Notes: generated by a model from the letters alone, not told the origin. DNA of 32,579 bases from an uncultured Sinobacteraceae bacterium (GCA_937902995.1 CALEKY010000103.1:1-32579), one strand, 5' to 3'; shown: positions 1-8,228, counted from the first letter of the stretch. Numbers and translations: made by a program.

Positions 1-491
<491 letters not shown>

Positions 492-509
492 TTCCGCTAC
501 CTCGTTTCA

Positions 510-540
510 CTAGAACCCCAGGCTCCTCGCCGGGTTCTAG
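510..540 (-). other. Perfect hairpin in the atpH-atpA gap
   Basis: CTAGAACCC (510-518) and GGGTTCTAG (532-540) form a 9-bp perfect stem with a 13-nt loop, between the atpH stop and the atpA ribosome binding site. No T-run follows on either strand, so it is not a standard terminator. It could be an RNA processing or stability element inside the atp mRNA; that is inference. Confidence 0.55.
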
Positions 541-589
541 AAGAATCTCTTCGTCCGCCGAACCGCGCGCGGTCCGACCTCCAGCCTTT

Positions 590-1126
590 TTATTGGGCGA
601 TCTCTTGCGCCAACCGCTCGAGCCCCGCCTTGAGCGAACCGTCGATCACCAAGTCGCCCGCGCGCACGATGGCGCCGCCGATCAACGATGGATCCACTTT
701 CTCGTGCAAACGCACTTCGCGACGCAGACGCTTCTTCAGCGCGTTCGTGAGCCGAGCCCGCTGCGCATCGTCGAGCGCAAACGCGGAGGTGATGTGCACG
801 TCGGCGACCTGCTCGACCTCCGCACGCAGCTCCTCGTAAATCGAGGCGATCTCCGGGAGCAGCGCCAGGCGTCGGTTCTGCGCCAGCAAGTTGATGAAGT
901 TGCGCCCCTTGTCGTCGAGCTTGTCGCCGATGATGTCGGCAATGAAATCGACCAGTTGCGCCGGCGTCACTCGCGGGCTGGCAATCAGTTTCTGAACGTT
1001 CGCGTCGGCAACGATCGCCGATCCGAGTGCCAGCAACTCCGACCAATGCGCGAAAGCGTTGTGCTCGCGCGCATGCTCGAACACCGCTTTCGCGTAGGGG
1101 CGAGCGATCGTGACTTTCTCAGCCAT
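590..1126 (-). CDS. atpH: F1Fo ATP synthase subunit delta
   Basis: Peripheral-stalk subunit (OSCP homologue) that joins F1 to the b subunits. It is 178 aa, the usual length. The N-terminus AEKVTIARPYAKAVFEHARE is the typical delta start (an ARPYAKAVFE motif in nearly all homologues). The C-terminal part carries HEKVDPSLIGGAIVRAGDLVIDGS, the conserved IGG-x-I-x-x-GD-x-x-ID-GS motif of the family, followed by the terminal helix. It lies 12 bp after atpF in the same operon and is read towards atpA. No anomaly seen. Confidence 0.97.
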   Translation of the reverse strand: MAEKVTIARPYAKAVFEHAREHNAFAHWSELLALGSAIVADANVQKLIASPRVTPAQLVDFIADIIGDKLDDKGRNFINLLAQNRRLALLPEIASIYEELRAEVEQVADVHITSAFALDDAQRARLTNALKKRLRREVRLHEKVDPSLIGGAIVRAGDLVIDGSLKAGLERLAQEIAQ

Positions 1127-1138
1127 GCGTGCCCTGCC

Positions 1139-1618
1139 TCAACCGCGCTCGATCTCGAGCGCGAGCTTTTCCAGAAGATCGGCGTGCGCTTTCGCGTCGA
1201 CTTCGCGCCCGAGCAACCTGCTGGCACCGGCGACGGCAATCGCGGCGACTTCCTTGCGCAGCTGTTCGCGCGCACGGGTCGCCTCGAGCTCGACGTTCTG
1301 CCGAGCCTCGGCGACCAGGCGCTGGCCTTCGGCGACTGCGGCGCCGCGAGCTTCCTCGATCAGCTCGTTCGAGCGTCGGTTCGCCTGCTCGACGATCTTG
1401 TTCGCCTGCTCGCGGGCTTCCTTGATGATTTCCTGCGCGCTCGACTTGGCTTCCGCGAGGCTTTTCTCGCCTTTTTCAGCCGCAGCGAGCCCTTCCGCGA
1501 TCTTTTGGCGACGTTCATCGATCGCCGCGATCAGCGGCGGCCAAATGAACTTCATCGTCACCCACGCGAGGATGAAAAATACGATTAGCTGGAAGATCAG
1601 CGTTGCTGTGACATTCAT
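1139..1618 (-). CDS. atpF: F1Fo ATP synthase subunit b
   Basis: Membrane-anchored peripheral stalk of Fo. It is 159 aa, close to the 156 aa of E. coli. One N-terminal transmembrane segment (about residues 5-25, MNVTATLIFQLIVFFILAWV) is followed by the conserved KFIWPPLIAAIDERRQKIAEGL. The rest is a long charged, Ala/Glu-rich helix predicted to form the right-handed b-dimer coiled coil. It lies between atpE (75 bp upstream) and atpH (12 bp downstream). Confidence 0.97.
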   Translation of the reverse strand: MNVTATLIFQLIVFFILAWVTMKFIWPPLIAAIDERRQKIAEGLAAAEKGEKSLAEAKSSAQEIIKEAREQANKIVEQANRRSNELIEEARGAAVAEGQRLVAEARQNVELEATRAREQLRKEVAAIAVAGASRLLGREVDAKAHADLLEKLALEIERG

Positions 1619-1664
1619 GGAAGCGAGCGCCTTGGCGAAACCAACTGCCAGATGCGAAGGATCA

Positions 1665-1682
1665 CGACGCCGTGAGGCGTCG
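1665..1682 (-). other. Short hairpin between atpE and atpF
   Basis: CGACGCC (1665-1671) and GGCGTCG (1676-1682) form a 7-bp perfect stem around a 4-nt loop, 11 bp after the atpE stop codon as read on the minus strand. No T-run follows. Position directly after the c-subunit gene, whose product is needed in about tenfold excess, suggests a role in mRNA stability or partial attenuation; that role is inferred only. Confidence 0.5.
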
Positions 1683-1693
1683 CGCTAACCCGA

Positions 1694-1939
1694 TCAGCCG
1701 CCCGTAAACGGATTGGCCGTCGCAAACCACAACGCGATACCCACACCGATGATGAAGGACGCGTCGATCAGACCCAGCAACAGGAAGACTTTCGTCTGCA
1801 GCACGTTCATGAGCTCCGGCTGACGCGCCGAGGATTCGATGTACTTGCTGGCCATCAGTCCGACGCCGATGCACGCACCCAGTGCGCCGATGCCGATGAT
1901 CAATCCGCAAGCCAGGGCGACAAAAGCAACATCTGTCAT
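1694..1939 (-). CDS. atpE: F1Fo ATP synthase subunit c (proteolipid)
   Basis: Forms the proton-driven rotor ring of Fo. With the start at 1939 it is 81 aa: two transmembrane helices joined by the polar loop ARQPEL (RQP at residues 39-41). The ion-carrying acid is Asp59 in LLLGLIDASF, which together with the surrounding residues suggests proton rather than sodium coupling. An upstream in-frame ATG exists at 1954, but the one at 1939 has GGAGAAAACTC directly ahead of it and gives the typical N-terminus MTDVAFVALACGL. It lies between atpB and atpF. Confidence 0.97.
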   Translation of the reverse strand: MTDVAFVALACGLIIGIGALGACIGVGLMASKYIESSARQPELMNVLQTKVFLLLGLIDASFIIGVGIALWFATANPFTGG

Positions 1940-1991
1940 GAGTTTTCTCCGCAAAGAACCAAGTCAAACGACGAACCGACGTGGACCACCA

Positions 1992-2846
1992 TTAGTGATG
2001 CTCGTGCGCTTGGCCGATGTAGACCAGCGTGAGCATCATGAAAATGAACGCCTGCAACAGCACGATCAGGATGTGGAAGATCGCCCAGACCGCGCCGCTG
2101 AAAATGTGCATGACAATGCCGAAGGCGGTCAGCGAGCCGCCGAGTCCGGCGATGAGGAAGAAGATCAGCTCGCCGGCGTACATGTTGCCGAACAATCGCA
2201 TGCCGTGCGAGAACGTGTTGCCGACGTACTCGATCATCGTGAAGGCGATATTGACGACCGCGAGCAGCACGAACGCGATCCAGGTCAAAGGATTCGCCGT
2301 GACCTTCACGTTGCCGAAAGGCGCCGTGATCCATTGATGCAGGAAGCCGCCGATGCCTTTGACCTTCACGTTGTAATAGAACACCAGCAGCAGCACCGCG
2401 ATGGACAGACCGAACGTGCCGTTGAGGTCTGCCGTCGGCAGTGGACGTAAATACTCGATGCCGAAAACCTTTGCGATCGACGGGAACAAGTCGACCGGAA
2501 TCAGGTCGATGGCGTTCATCAACGCAACCCAGACGAACACGGTGAGCGCGAGCGGCGCGATGAACTTCAGATCGCCATGCACCATGCCCTTGGCCTGCTC
2601 TTCGACGAACTCGACGAGCATTTCCACGGCGGTTTGGAATCGGCCGGGAACGCCGGGCGTCGCCTTGCGAGCCGCACGGATGAAGGGGATCAGGAACACC
2701 AGCCCGCAAAGAATGGAGAAGAACAGCGTGTCCAGGTGGATCACACCGAAATCGATCAAGCCCCGCGCTTTCTCGGTAGCGAGATGCTGCAAGTGATGGG
2801 AGATGTACTCGGCGAAACTGTGTTCCCCGCCCGCCTCACTTGCCAT
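1992..2846 (-). CDS. atpB: F1Fo ATP synthase subunit a
   Basis: Fo stator subunit that carries the proton half-channels. It is 284 aa with five to six membrane segments and the family signature GMRLFGNMYAGELIFFLIAGL, which holds the essential Arg facing the c ring. The C-terminus ends LVYIGQAHEHH. I chose the ATG at 2846 over the one at 2861 because it gives MASEAGGEHSFAEYISHHL, aligned with the E. coli start, and has GGTGGGG a few bases upstream. The gene then overlaps the end of atpI by 11 bp, which suggests translational coupling. Confidence 0.96.
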   Translation of the reverse strand: MASEAGGEHSFAEYISHHLQHLATEKARGLIDFGVIHLDTLFFSILCGLVFLIPFIRAARKATPGVPGRFQTAVEMLVEFVEEQAKGMVHGDLKFIAPLALTVFVWVALMNAIDLIPVDLFPSIAKVFGIEYLRPLPTADLNGTFGLSIAVLLLVFYYNVKVKGIGGFLHQWITAPFGNVKVTANPLTWIAFVLLAVVNIAFTMIEYVGNTFSHGMRLFGNMYAGELIFFLIAGLGGSLTAFGIVMHIFSGAVWAIFHILIVLLQAFIFMMLTLVYIGQAHEHH

Positions 2847-3240
2847 CAGCCCCACCCGCATGTTTCACCCGAAACGTCAGCCACACCCAATATGCCAGCA
2901 GCGCCGCGAACAACCCACCGAGCAAACCGAGCGGCGCGAACAGCTTCGAACGAAATGCGATGACCAAGAGGCTGATCGTCAGCGCCACCTTGATCACCCA
3001 TGCCATCACGAAGCTCAGCACGCTCATCCGCACGCCGTGGGTGAGGCTGTGCCGAAAGAGCGTCAGCGCCATATAGATCGTCCATATCGAGCCGATCGCA
3101 CCGCCCACCAACAACGAGAGGGCGCCGCGAACGTCCCACACGATCGCAGCCAATACGGCGATCGCGACGATCCATCCCATCTGCCATGCCAGGATGCGCA
3201 GCGCTTGCACCGCCGTAGCGGCAAGAACATTCCTGCTCAC
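2836..3240 (-). CDS. atpI: ATP synthase subunit I
   Basis: Small membrane protein at the head of the atp operon, thought to help Fo/c-ring assembly or magnesium supply; not part of the finished enzyme. It is 134 aa with a GTG start and four hydrophobic segments (about residues 20-37, 40-58, 75-97 and 102-122), the AtpI pattern. The sequence GALSLLVGGAIGSIWTIYMAL matches the conserved GxxxSxxxGGxxxxxP/W region. No clear Shine-Dalgarno sequence precedes the GTG. It is the first gene after the promoter at 3358-3386. Confidence 0.9.
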   Translation of the reverse strand: MSRNVLAATAVQALRILAWQMGWIVAIAVLAAIVWDVRGALSLLVGGAIGSIWTIYMALTLFRHSLTHGVRMSVLSFVMAWVIKVALTISLLVIAFRSKLFAPLGLLGGLFAALLAYWVWLTFRVKHAGGADGK

Positions 3241-3357
3241 TGGTCGATGGGCAACAAAAATGCCACTGCGTAGTCCGAGCGTTCGGCAACGTGTGGCACT
3301 TCGAAATTCAGCTTAATTCCGGCCCCAAAACCCGGACCCGGCCGGAAAAGGCGGCGC

Positions 3358-3386
3358 ATTATACGGTTCGTTTTGCAGTGCTTCAA
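3358..3386 (-). promoter_or_regulatory. Sigma70-type promoter of the atp operon
   Basis: On the minus strand there is TTGAAG (complement of 3381-3386), a 17-bp spacer, then a perfect TATAAT (complement of 3358-3363). It points towards atpI and leaves a leader of about 110 nt. It is the best match to a housekeeping promoter on this strand of the window. Confidence 0.75.
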
Positions 3387-3438
3387 GGAAACAAAGATGC
3401 GCATTTCTCCCCTGTTTTAGACGACAGAATGCGTTATC

Positions 3439-3465
3439 GGGCTCGGGGCTTGGGGCGCGGGGCTC
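3439..3465 (+). repeat. GGGGCTC-type heptamer array, inverted partner at 3629-3645
   Basis: Three exact 7-bp units of consensus GGGGCTC/GGGGCTT lie at 3445-3465, preceded by a partial unit. The reverse complement occurs at 3629-3645, directly against the parB stop codon. GGGCTTGGGGC (3446-3456) and GCCCCAAGCCC (3635-3645) are a perfect 11-bp inverted pair. The 405-bp gap 3241-3645 therefore holds the atp promoter and leader, this inverted repeat pair and the hairpin at 3488-3514. No gene is seen in it. Confidence 0.75.
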
Positions 3466-3487
3466 GAGCGGCGGGAAAAGCACCGCG

Positions 3488-3514
3488 AAGCCGCGTTCCA
3501 CGTAAACGCGGCTT
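3488..3514 (-). terminator. Hairpin downstream of parB, possible terminator
   Basis: AAGCCGCGTT (3488-3497) and AACGCGGCTT (3505-3514) form a perfect 10-bp stem with a 7-nt loop. On the minus strand it follows parB and is followed, nine bases on, by a short GCTTTT stretch. A terminator separating parAB from the atp promoter fits, but the T-run is short and displaced. Confidence 0.5.
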
Positions 3515-3628
3515 ACAGAATGGCGCACGGATTTCAACGTGCAGACTTAATTGGAACAGCAAACGAAGTGGGAGAGGGGACTCTGATAAGGAAGAGATGA
3601 AAGGGATGCTCGCGCCGCTCGGTTTCTC

Positions 3629-3645
3629 GCCCGAGCCCCAAGCCC
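3629..3645 (-). repeat. GGGGCTC-type heptamer repeat abutting the parB stop codon
   Basis: Two units of the GGGGCTY heptamer in reverse orientation, ending one base before the parB stop codon (complement of 3646-3648). This is the inverted partner of the array at 3439-3465. Confidence 0.6.
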
Positions 3646-4545
3646 TTACCGGATCCGCTCGAGAATTCCGTCCAGCTCATCCAGCGAGTGGTAGCTGATG
3701 ATGAGCTTGCCTTTGCCCGACGAGGAATGCCGGAACTCGACCTTGGCGCCGAGTTTCTCGGCCAATTCGCTTTCCAGCTTGGCGATGTTCGGATCGGGGC
3801 GCGCCGCCTCCTCCTTCGCTGCCTGCGGCCCGGCTTGCAGCCGCCGCACGAGCGCCTCGGTTTCGCGCACCGAAAGCTTCTTCTTCACGACGAGTGCGGC
3901 GACCTCCGCCTGCTGGCGCTTCTGTTCGAGGCCGAGCAAAGCGCGCGCATGGCCCATCTCGAGCTCGCGCTTCTCGACGAGCTCCTTGACCTCATCTGCC
4001 AGCTCGAGCAATCGCAAGAGATTCGAAACCGCGGCGCGCGAGCGGCCCACGGCTTCGGCGGCGGTCGCGTGCGTCATGTCGAATTCATTGATGAGTCGTT
4101 CGAGCGCACGAGCCTCTTCGAGCGGATTCAAGTTCTCGCGCTGAATATTCTCGATCAGCGCCATCGCGACCGCAGCTTCGTCCGGAACATTGCGCACGAC
4201 CGCCGGAATCTCGTGCAGCCCGGCCAACTGGGCTGCGCGCCACCGGCGTTCGCCCGCGATGATTTCGTAGCGGCGCGGCTGCGTACCCGTGGCATCGCTG
4301 ATCGGCCGCACGACGATCGGCTGCACGACACCTTGCGCTTTGATCGAATCGGCGAGCTCCTGCAGGCTCTCCGGCCGCATGTCGATACGCGGCTGATATT
4401 TGCCGCGTTGGAGCAGATCGATGGGAATCTTCTGTAGCTCTTCGTCCGTACGCAGTGGCGTTACCGTCGCGGTCTCGGCGGCGGCCACGGGTTGGCCGAG
4501 CAGTGCGCCCAGTCCTCGCCCGAGACTTGGTCTTTTCGTCGCCAT
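3646..4545 (-). CDS. parB: Chromosome partitioning protein ParB
   Basis: CTP-dependent DNA clamp that loads at parS sites near the origin and works with ParA in chromosome segregation. It is 299 aa, the usual size. The N-terminus RPSLGRGLGALLG is the ParA-stimulating peptide typical of chromosomal ParB. The CTP-binding core contains GERRWRAAQLAGLHEIP, and the central helix-turn-helix is around TAAEAVGRSRAAVSNLLRLLEL. The C-terminal dimerisation domain ends LIISYHSLDELDGILERIR. A 152-bp gap separates it from parA, longer than in many relatives, and a small hairpin sits there. Confidence 0.97.
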   Translation of the reverse strand: MATKRPSLGRGLGALLGQPVAAAETATVTPLRTDEELQKIPIDLLQRGKYQPRIDMRPESLQELADSIKAQGVVQPIVVRPISDATGTQPRRYEIIAGERRWRAAQLAGLHEIPAVVRNVPDEAAVAMALIENIQRENLNPLEEARALERLINEFDMTHATAAEAVGRSRAAVSNLLRLLELADEVKELVEKRELEMGHARALLGLEQKRQQAEVAALVVKKKLSVRETEALVRRLQAGPQAAKEEAARPDPNIAKLESELAEKLGAKVEFRHSSSGKGKLIISYHSLDELDGILERIR

Positions 4546-4663
4546 AGTGCGTGCCGTCGATGGAAGATCACGAATAGTAGTGCAGCGTGGCCGAAGTCGA
4601 TAGCGCCGCGCACTGTTGCATTGCCCGATTCGCCCATGCGCGATTGGAGCACTGGATTACGAG

Positions 4664-4690
4664 TTCGCCGTAACTTGCCGTAGCGGCGAA
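4664..4690 (-). other. Hairpin in the parA-parB gap
   Basis: TTCGCCG (4664-4670) and CGGCGAA (4684-4690) form a 7-bp stem with a 13-nt loop, 7 bp after the parA stop. No T-run follows. It may slow or partly end transcription from parA into parB. The rest of the 152-bp gap shows nothing recognisable. Confidence 0.35.
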
Positions 4691-4697
4691 TGCGTCG

Positions 4698-5489
4698 TCA
4701 GGTCGCGACTGCTTGGTCGAGCGCCGCTTCGTCCCTGCGGATCATCTCGCCGGCCAGCGCGAGGTAGGCCAATGCGCCGCGCGATTCGCGATCGTAATGC
4801 AGGGCCGGCTTACCGAAGCTCGGCGCCTCCGCGAGCCGCACGTTACGCGGAATGATGGTGCGAAACACTTTGTCTTGGAAATGCTCGATCAGCTGCGCCG
4901 AAACTTCGTTCGCGAGATTGTTTCGCGGATCGAACATCGTGCGCAGAATTCCCTCGATGCGCAGATTCGGATTCGGACCGGCCTGGATCTGCTCGATCGT
5001 ATTGAGAAGCGCAGTCAATCCCTCGAGTGCGTAGTACTCGCATTGCATCGGAATTAGCACGCCGTCTGCTGCAACGAGCGCGTTCACCGTGAGCATGTTC
5101 AAAGACGGCGGACAGTCGATCAACACGACGTCGAATTGATCGCGGATCGGGCGCAACGCATCGCGCAATCGCCCCTCGCAACCGGGTTTGCCGGTCAGCT
5201 CCACCTCGGCAGCGACCAAATCTTGATTCGCCGGTAATAGTTTGAAATCGGAGTATTCGAGCGAAACGATCGCCGAAGCGGCATCGCAATCGCCGAGCAG
5301 CACATCCGTCGTCGTACGCTCCACGGTGCGCTTGTCGACACCGCAACCCATCGTCGCATTGCCCTGCGGATCCATATCGACGAGCAGCACGCGCCGGCGC
5401 GTGGCCGCAAGCGACGCAGCCAAGTTCACGCTGGTCGTCGTTTTGCCGACGCCCCCTTTCTGATTCGTGACTGCGAGGATGCGGTGCAT
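4698..5489 (-). CDS. parA: Chromosome partitioning ATPase ParA
   Basis: Walker-type ATPase (MinD/ParA family) that binds DNA non-specifically and moves ParB-parS complexes. It is 263 aa, the short chromosomal type without an N-terminal helix-turn-helix domain. The deviant Walker A motif KGGVGKTT is at residues 11-18, with signature Lys at both ends. The A' motif lies in VLLVDMDPQGNAT and the Walker B segment in VVLIDCPPSL. The tail PSFGKPALHYDRESRGALAY is typical of the family. Start ATG at 5489. It lies upstream of parB in the same direction; a repeat-filled 163-bp gap separates it from rsmG. Confidence 0.97.
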   Translation of the reverse strand: MHRILAVTNQKGGVGKTTTSVNLAASLAATRRRVLLVDMDPQGNATMGCGVDKRTVERTTTDVLLGDCDAASAIVSLEYSDFKLLPANQDLVAAEVELTGKPGCEGRLRDALRPIRDQFDVVLIDCPPSLNMLTVNALVAADGVLIPMQCEYYALEGLTALLNTIEQIQAGPNPNLRIEGILRTMFDPRNNLANEVSAQLIEHFQDKVFRTIIPRNVRLAEAPSFGKPALHYDRESRGALAYLALAGEMIRRDEAALDQAVAT

Positions 5490-5500
5490 GGGATTAAAGG

Positions 5501-5521
5501 CGACAGGCTACGGGCCACAGG
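5501..5521 (-). repeat. CCTGTAG-type heptamer array, reverse orientation
   Basis: Three consecutive 7-bp units read on the minus strand as CCTGTGG, CCCGTAG and CCTGTCG. AGGCGACAGGC (5498-5508) is perfectly inverted at 5626-5636, inside the partner array, so the parA-rsmG gap is bracketed by inverted copies of one family. Confidence 0.7.
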
Positions 5522-5619
5522 CGGCAGCTGGCGAACGCGCAAGCGACGGACAGACCACGCTTCATGATCGAGTTCGTCAGCCAAGCGAAGATTGGATGCT
5601 CGGTGATCGACATGTTTAG

Positions 5620-5647
5620 CCTGTTGCCTGTCGCCTATAGCCTGCAC
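5620..5647 (+). repeat. CCTGTAG-type heptamer array, forward orientation
   Basis: Four consecutive 7-bp units: CCTGTTG, CCTGTCG, CCTATAG and CCTGCAC. It is the inverted partner of 5501-5521 and runs into the hairpin at the rsmG stop codon. Confidence 0.75.
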
Positions 5648-5668
5648 GATCGCTACACGCGATCGTGC
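5644..5668 (-). other. Hairpin spanning the rsmG stop codon
   Basis: GCACGATCGC (5644-5653) and GCGATCGTGC (5659-5668) form a perfect 10-bp stem with a 5-nt loop. The rsmG stop codon (complement of 5653-5655) lies at the stem/loop border. No T-run follows, so an mRNA 3'-end stabiliser or a factor-dependent terminator is as likely as an intrinsic terminator. Confidence 0.5.
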
Positions 5669-6273
5669 GAACGGCAGATTTCCACAAGATGCCGCTCCTC
5701 GTCCAGACCGGGGACCGTAAGCCGGTGGACAGCGGCAATTTTCCAGCCGCTCGGCAATGACTCGAGCTCTTCGGTCGGATAGCGGCCTTTCATTGCGAGG
5801 AGTCGGCCGCCGCCCACGCACAAGTGGCCGGACCATTTCACGAAACGCTCGACGGGACCGACCGCCCGAGAGATCACCGTATCGAAGCGTTTCTCCGGAC
5901 GATAGCTTTCGGCGCGCGCGTGTACGGTCGTGACGTTCGGGATCTCGAGCAGCTGCGTCACGTGCTCGATGAACTTGAGCTTCTTCGCCGTCGAATCGAG
6001 CAACGTGAACGAACGTTCCGGATTGACGATGGCGAGCGGCAGCCCTGGAAATCCTGCGCCCGTACCGATGTCGATGATCCGCGTACCGCGCAAGAACGGC
6101 TGCACCGACAAGCTGTCGAGCAAATGTTTCGTGATCTGCTGCGAACGCTCGCGGATCGCGGTGAGATTCATCCGCTCGTTCCAAACATCGAGCTCGTCGA
6201 GCAGACGCATCATGCGTTCGCAATCGGCGTCGGATATTTCGAGGCCGAATTGCTTGGCGGCAGCTTGCAGCAT
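5653..6273 (-). CDS. rsmG: 16S rRNA (guanine(527)-N7)-methyltransferase RsmG
   Basis: Methylates N7 of G527 in 16S rRNA using S-adenosylmethionine; also called GidB. It is 206 aa, the usual size. The AdoMet-binding motif I is IIDIGTGAGFPGLPLAI, followed by the acidic strand end FTLLDST, and later VISRAVGPVERFVKW and LLAMKGRYPTEEL, all typical of RsmG. The N-terminal helix has the conserved LDELDVWNERMNLTAIR. It usually follows mnmG (gidA); here an AcuI-type oxidoreductase gene lies 28 bp upstream instead. parA and parB follow, as is usual near bacterial origins. Confidence 0.96.
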   Translation of the reverse strand: MLQAAAKQFGLEISDADCERMMRLLDELDVWNERMNLTAIRERSQQITKHLLDSLSVQPFLRGTRIIDIGTGAGFPGLPLAIVNPERSFTLLDSTAKKLKFIEHVTQLLEIPNVTTVHARAESYRPEKRFDTVISRAVGPVERFVKWSGHLCVGGGRLLAMKGRYPTEELESLPSGWKIAAVHRLTVPGLDEERHLVEICRSHDRV

Positions 6274-6301
6274 TGCAGATTCCGCCCGAAGGCGGATGGG
6301 A

Positions 6302-7291
6302 TCAGCCGATCTTGACGACGGTCCGGCCGGTCACGGCCGACTTCAAATACGCATCGAACGCCTGGGGCAGCTCGTCGAATGCGATCGTGCGCGTGACGAT
6401 CCTATCCAAATGCTTCGGCTTCAGATCGGTTGCAAGACGCTGCCACACCGTCAGGCGTAGCTCGCGCGGCATCGTGACCGAATTGATGCCGAGCAAATTC
6501 ACGCCGCGCAGGATGAACGGGAACACGGTCGTCTTGAGCTCGGGGCTCGCCGCCATGCCGACAGAAGCCACATTGCCCAACGGATTCGTCGTCCGCGTGA
6601 GCCAAGCGAGGATGTCGCCGCCCACATTGTCGATCGCGCCAGCCCAGCGCGCCTCTTCGAGCGGCCTCGTCCCGAGCGTCAGCTCCTGCCGCAGCAACAC
6701 GCGCTTGGCACCGATCGACGTGAGGTAGTTGGCCGAATCGGCCTTGCCGGTCAGCGCGACGACGTCGTAACCGCGCGAGGCCAGCATATCGATCGCCAGA
6801 CTGCCGACGCCGCCGGTCGCGCCCGTGACGACGATTTCGCCGTTGGCGGGCTGCTGTCCGTTGTGCTCCATCCGATGGATCGCCAGCGCAGCAGTAAAAC
6901 CTGCCGTGCCCAGCGCCATGGCTTCGAACAGATCCAGGCCAGCAGGCAAAGGAACGACGAATTCGCTCGGAATACGAGCGAATTCGGCGTAGCCGCCATC
7001 GAGCGTTTCCGAAAGTCCCGACCCGATGACGACCACCCGATCTCCGGGACGGTAAGCAGGGTCGGTCGAGGAATGGACTTCGCCGGCCAAGTCGATCCCG
7101 CCCACGAGCGGGTACTTGCGCAGGATCTTGCCGGCACCGGTCGCGGCCAGCGCGTCCTTGTAGTTGATCGAGGAGTAGCAGACCCGGACGACGACCTCAC
7201 CCGGCGTCAGGTCGTCGACCGATATCGTTTCGAAGCGGGCGGCGATCTTGCCGCCCTCCTGATGGATCCGGTACGCGCGGAAGGACGTCAT
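6302..7291 (-). CDS. acuI: Acrylyl-CoA reductase (NADPH) / YhdH-type quinone oxidoreductase
   Basis: Medium-chain dehydrogenase/reductase without the catalytic zinc. Members of the YhdH/AcuI group reduce acrylyl-CoA to propionyl-CoA with NADPH. It is 329 aa, the usual size. Visible features: N-terminal GroES-like part with SSINYKDALAATGAGKI and GGIDLAGEV, the nucleotide-binding loop VVTGATGGVGSLAIDMLA, and GRTVVKIG at the end. Start ATG at 7291, with no strong ribosome binding site. It lies 16 bp after the cytochrome c4 gene and 28 bp before rsmG, so the three may be cotranscribed. The exact substrate cannot be read from the sequence. Confidence 0.85.
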   Translation of the reverse strand: MTSFRAYRIHQEGGKIAARFETISVDDLTPGEVVVRVCYSSINYKDALAATGAGKILRKYPLVGGIDLAGEVHSSTDPAYRPGDRVVVIGSGLSETLDGGYAEFARIPSEFVVPLPAGLDLFEAMALGTAGFTAALAIHRMEHNGQQPANGEIVVTGATGGVGSLAIDMLASRGYDVVALTGKADSANYLTSIGAKRVLLRQELTLGTRPLEEARWAGAIDNVGGDILAWLTRTTNPLGNVASVGMAASPELKTTVFPFILRGVNLLGINSVTMPRELRLTVWQRLATDLKPKHLDRIVTRTIAFDELPQAFDAYLKSAVTGRTVVKIG

Positions 7292-7307
7292 GCGCGCGTC
7301 CCAGCCA

Positions 7308-7931
7308 TCAATTGCACTTGCCGTTCTTGGCGATGACGTTCGTCGTGCACAGACCGGGCTGCTGCGCGAAGAAGCGCGCGATGGCCTCGAAGTCCTTCTC
7401 TTCCACGGCGCCGATGATGCCCGCCATCACGGGATTCTTTCGCTTGCCGCTCTTGTAGTCCTTGAGCGCCTGAACGATGTAATCGGCGTATTGCCCGGCG
7501 AGCTTCGGATATTCGTCGGAGACGGTCTGAGCGCCGTCCGCACCGTGGCAGGCAACGCACGTCTGCGTGGCCGCTGGCGGCGTCCCCACAACCTGTCCGG
7601 ACCGTTGCGTCGGCTCACCGGCCAAGAAGGCAGCGAGATCGGCGCGGGCCTGATCGGTCATTCCAGACGCCTGCGAGAACATCGTCGGGTGCGAGCGCTC
7701 GCCCGAGGCGTAGGCCTTCAGCGCGTTCTCGAGGTACTTCGCATTCTGACCGCCCAGCTTCGGCACGGCGTAGTTGGGGAATGCGTTCCTATAGCTCTCG
7801 ATACCGTGGCAACCATGGCAGGTATATGCCCGGATTTTTCCTTCAGCCACATTGCCTTCTGCTTGCGCGGTGGTTACGACAGCCGCAGTCAGAGCCAAGC
7901 CGAACACCAGAAGGGTCGGTCGAAACTTCAT
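7308..7931 (-). CDS. Diheme cytochrome c4
   Basis: Periplasmic diheme electron carrier, often a donor to terminal oxidases such as the aa3 enzyme encoded further along. It is 207 aa with a signal peptide (residues 1-24, cleavage after AQA) and two similar cytochrome c domains. The heme attachment motifs are CHGCH at 38-42 and CVACH at 125-129; likely axial Met residues are in HPTM (84) and NPVM (169). The start at 7931 has CGGAGA upstream. The open frame continues to 8171, but that extension lacks family similarity and would precede the signal peptide. Two extra cysteines in the tail (195 and 206) could form a disulfide. Confidence 0.93.
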   Translation of the reverse strand: MKFRPTLLVFGLALTAAVVTTAQAEGNVAEGKIRAYTCHGCHGIESYRNAFPNYAVPKLGGQNAKYLENALKAYASGERSHPTMFSQASGMTDQARADLAAFLAGEPTQRSGQVVGTPPAATQTCVACHGADGAQTVSDEYPKLAGQYADYIVQALKDYKSGKRKNPVMAGIIGAVEEKDFEAIARFFAQQPGLCTTNVIAKNGKCN

Positions 7932-8187
7932 ATCGAAACGTCTCCGCAGTAGGGCGCCGGCGGCGGGTCGTTCGAATGCCAAGCCGGCGGGGCGCGCAAT
8001 GGTAGCGGAAAAGCGGCGCGCGAGGAGCTTCCGAGACGCAAGAAATGCGCCGTGTGTCCGCAATCTGCCGGAAATTCCCACCGGGGAACCGCGCATTCCC
8101 CGCAATCGAATGGCCCAGGCGCTCGTCCGGGCGCCCTGGAGCCGCGTTGGGAGACGTAACCGAGACACCAATTCGCCGCGGTACCGC

Positions 8188-8193
8188 TATACT
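8188..8193 (+). promoter_or_regulatory. Probable -10 box of the rpoZ promoter
   Basis: TATACT lies 35 bp upstream of the rpoZ start, in GCTATACTGCGCGACC. No convincing -35 hexamer is found at 16-18 bp upstream. The 5' boundary of the divergent cytochrome c4 gene (7931) leaves a 297-bp region for both promoters. Confidence 0.4.
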
Positions 8194-8228
8194 GCGCGAC
8201 CTTTCGCTTGCTGGTTCGAGGTTGGACT

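Noticed and set aside
2847..2861. atpB start at ATG 2861
   Set aside because: ATG 2846 has a better placed ribosome binding site and matches the family N-terminus.
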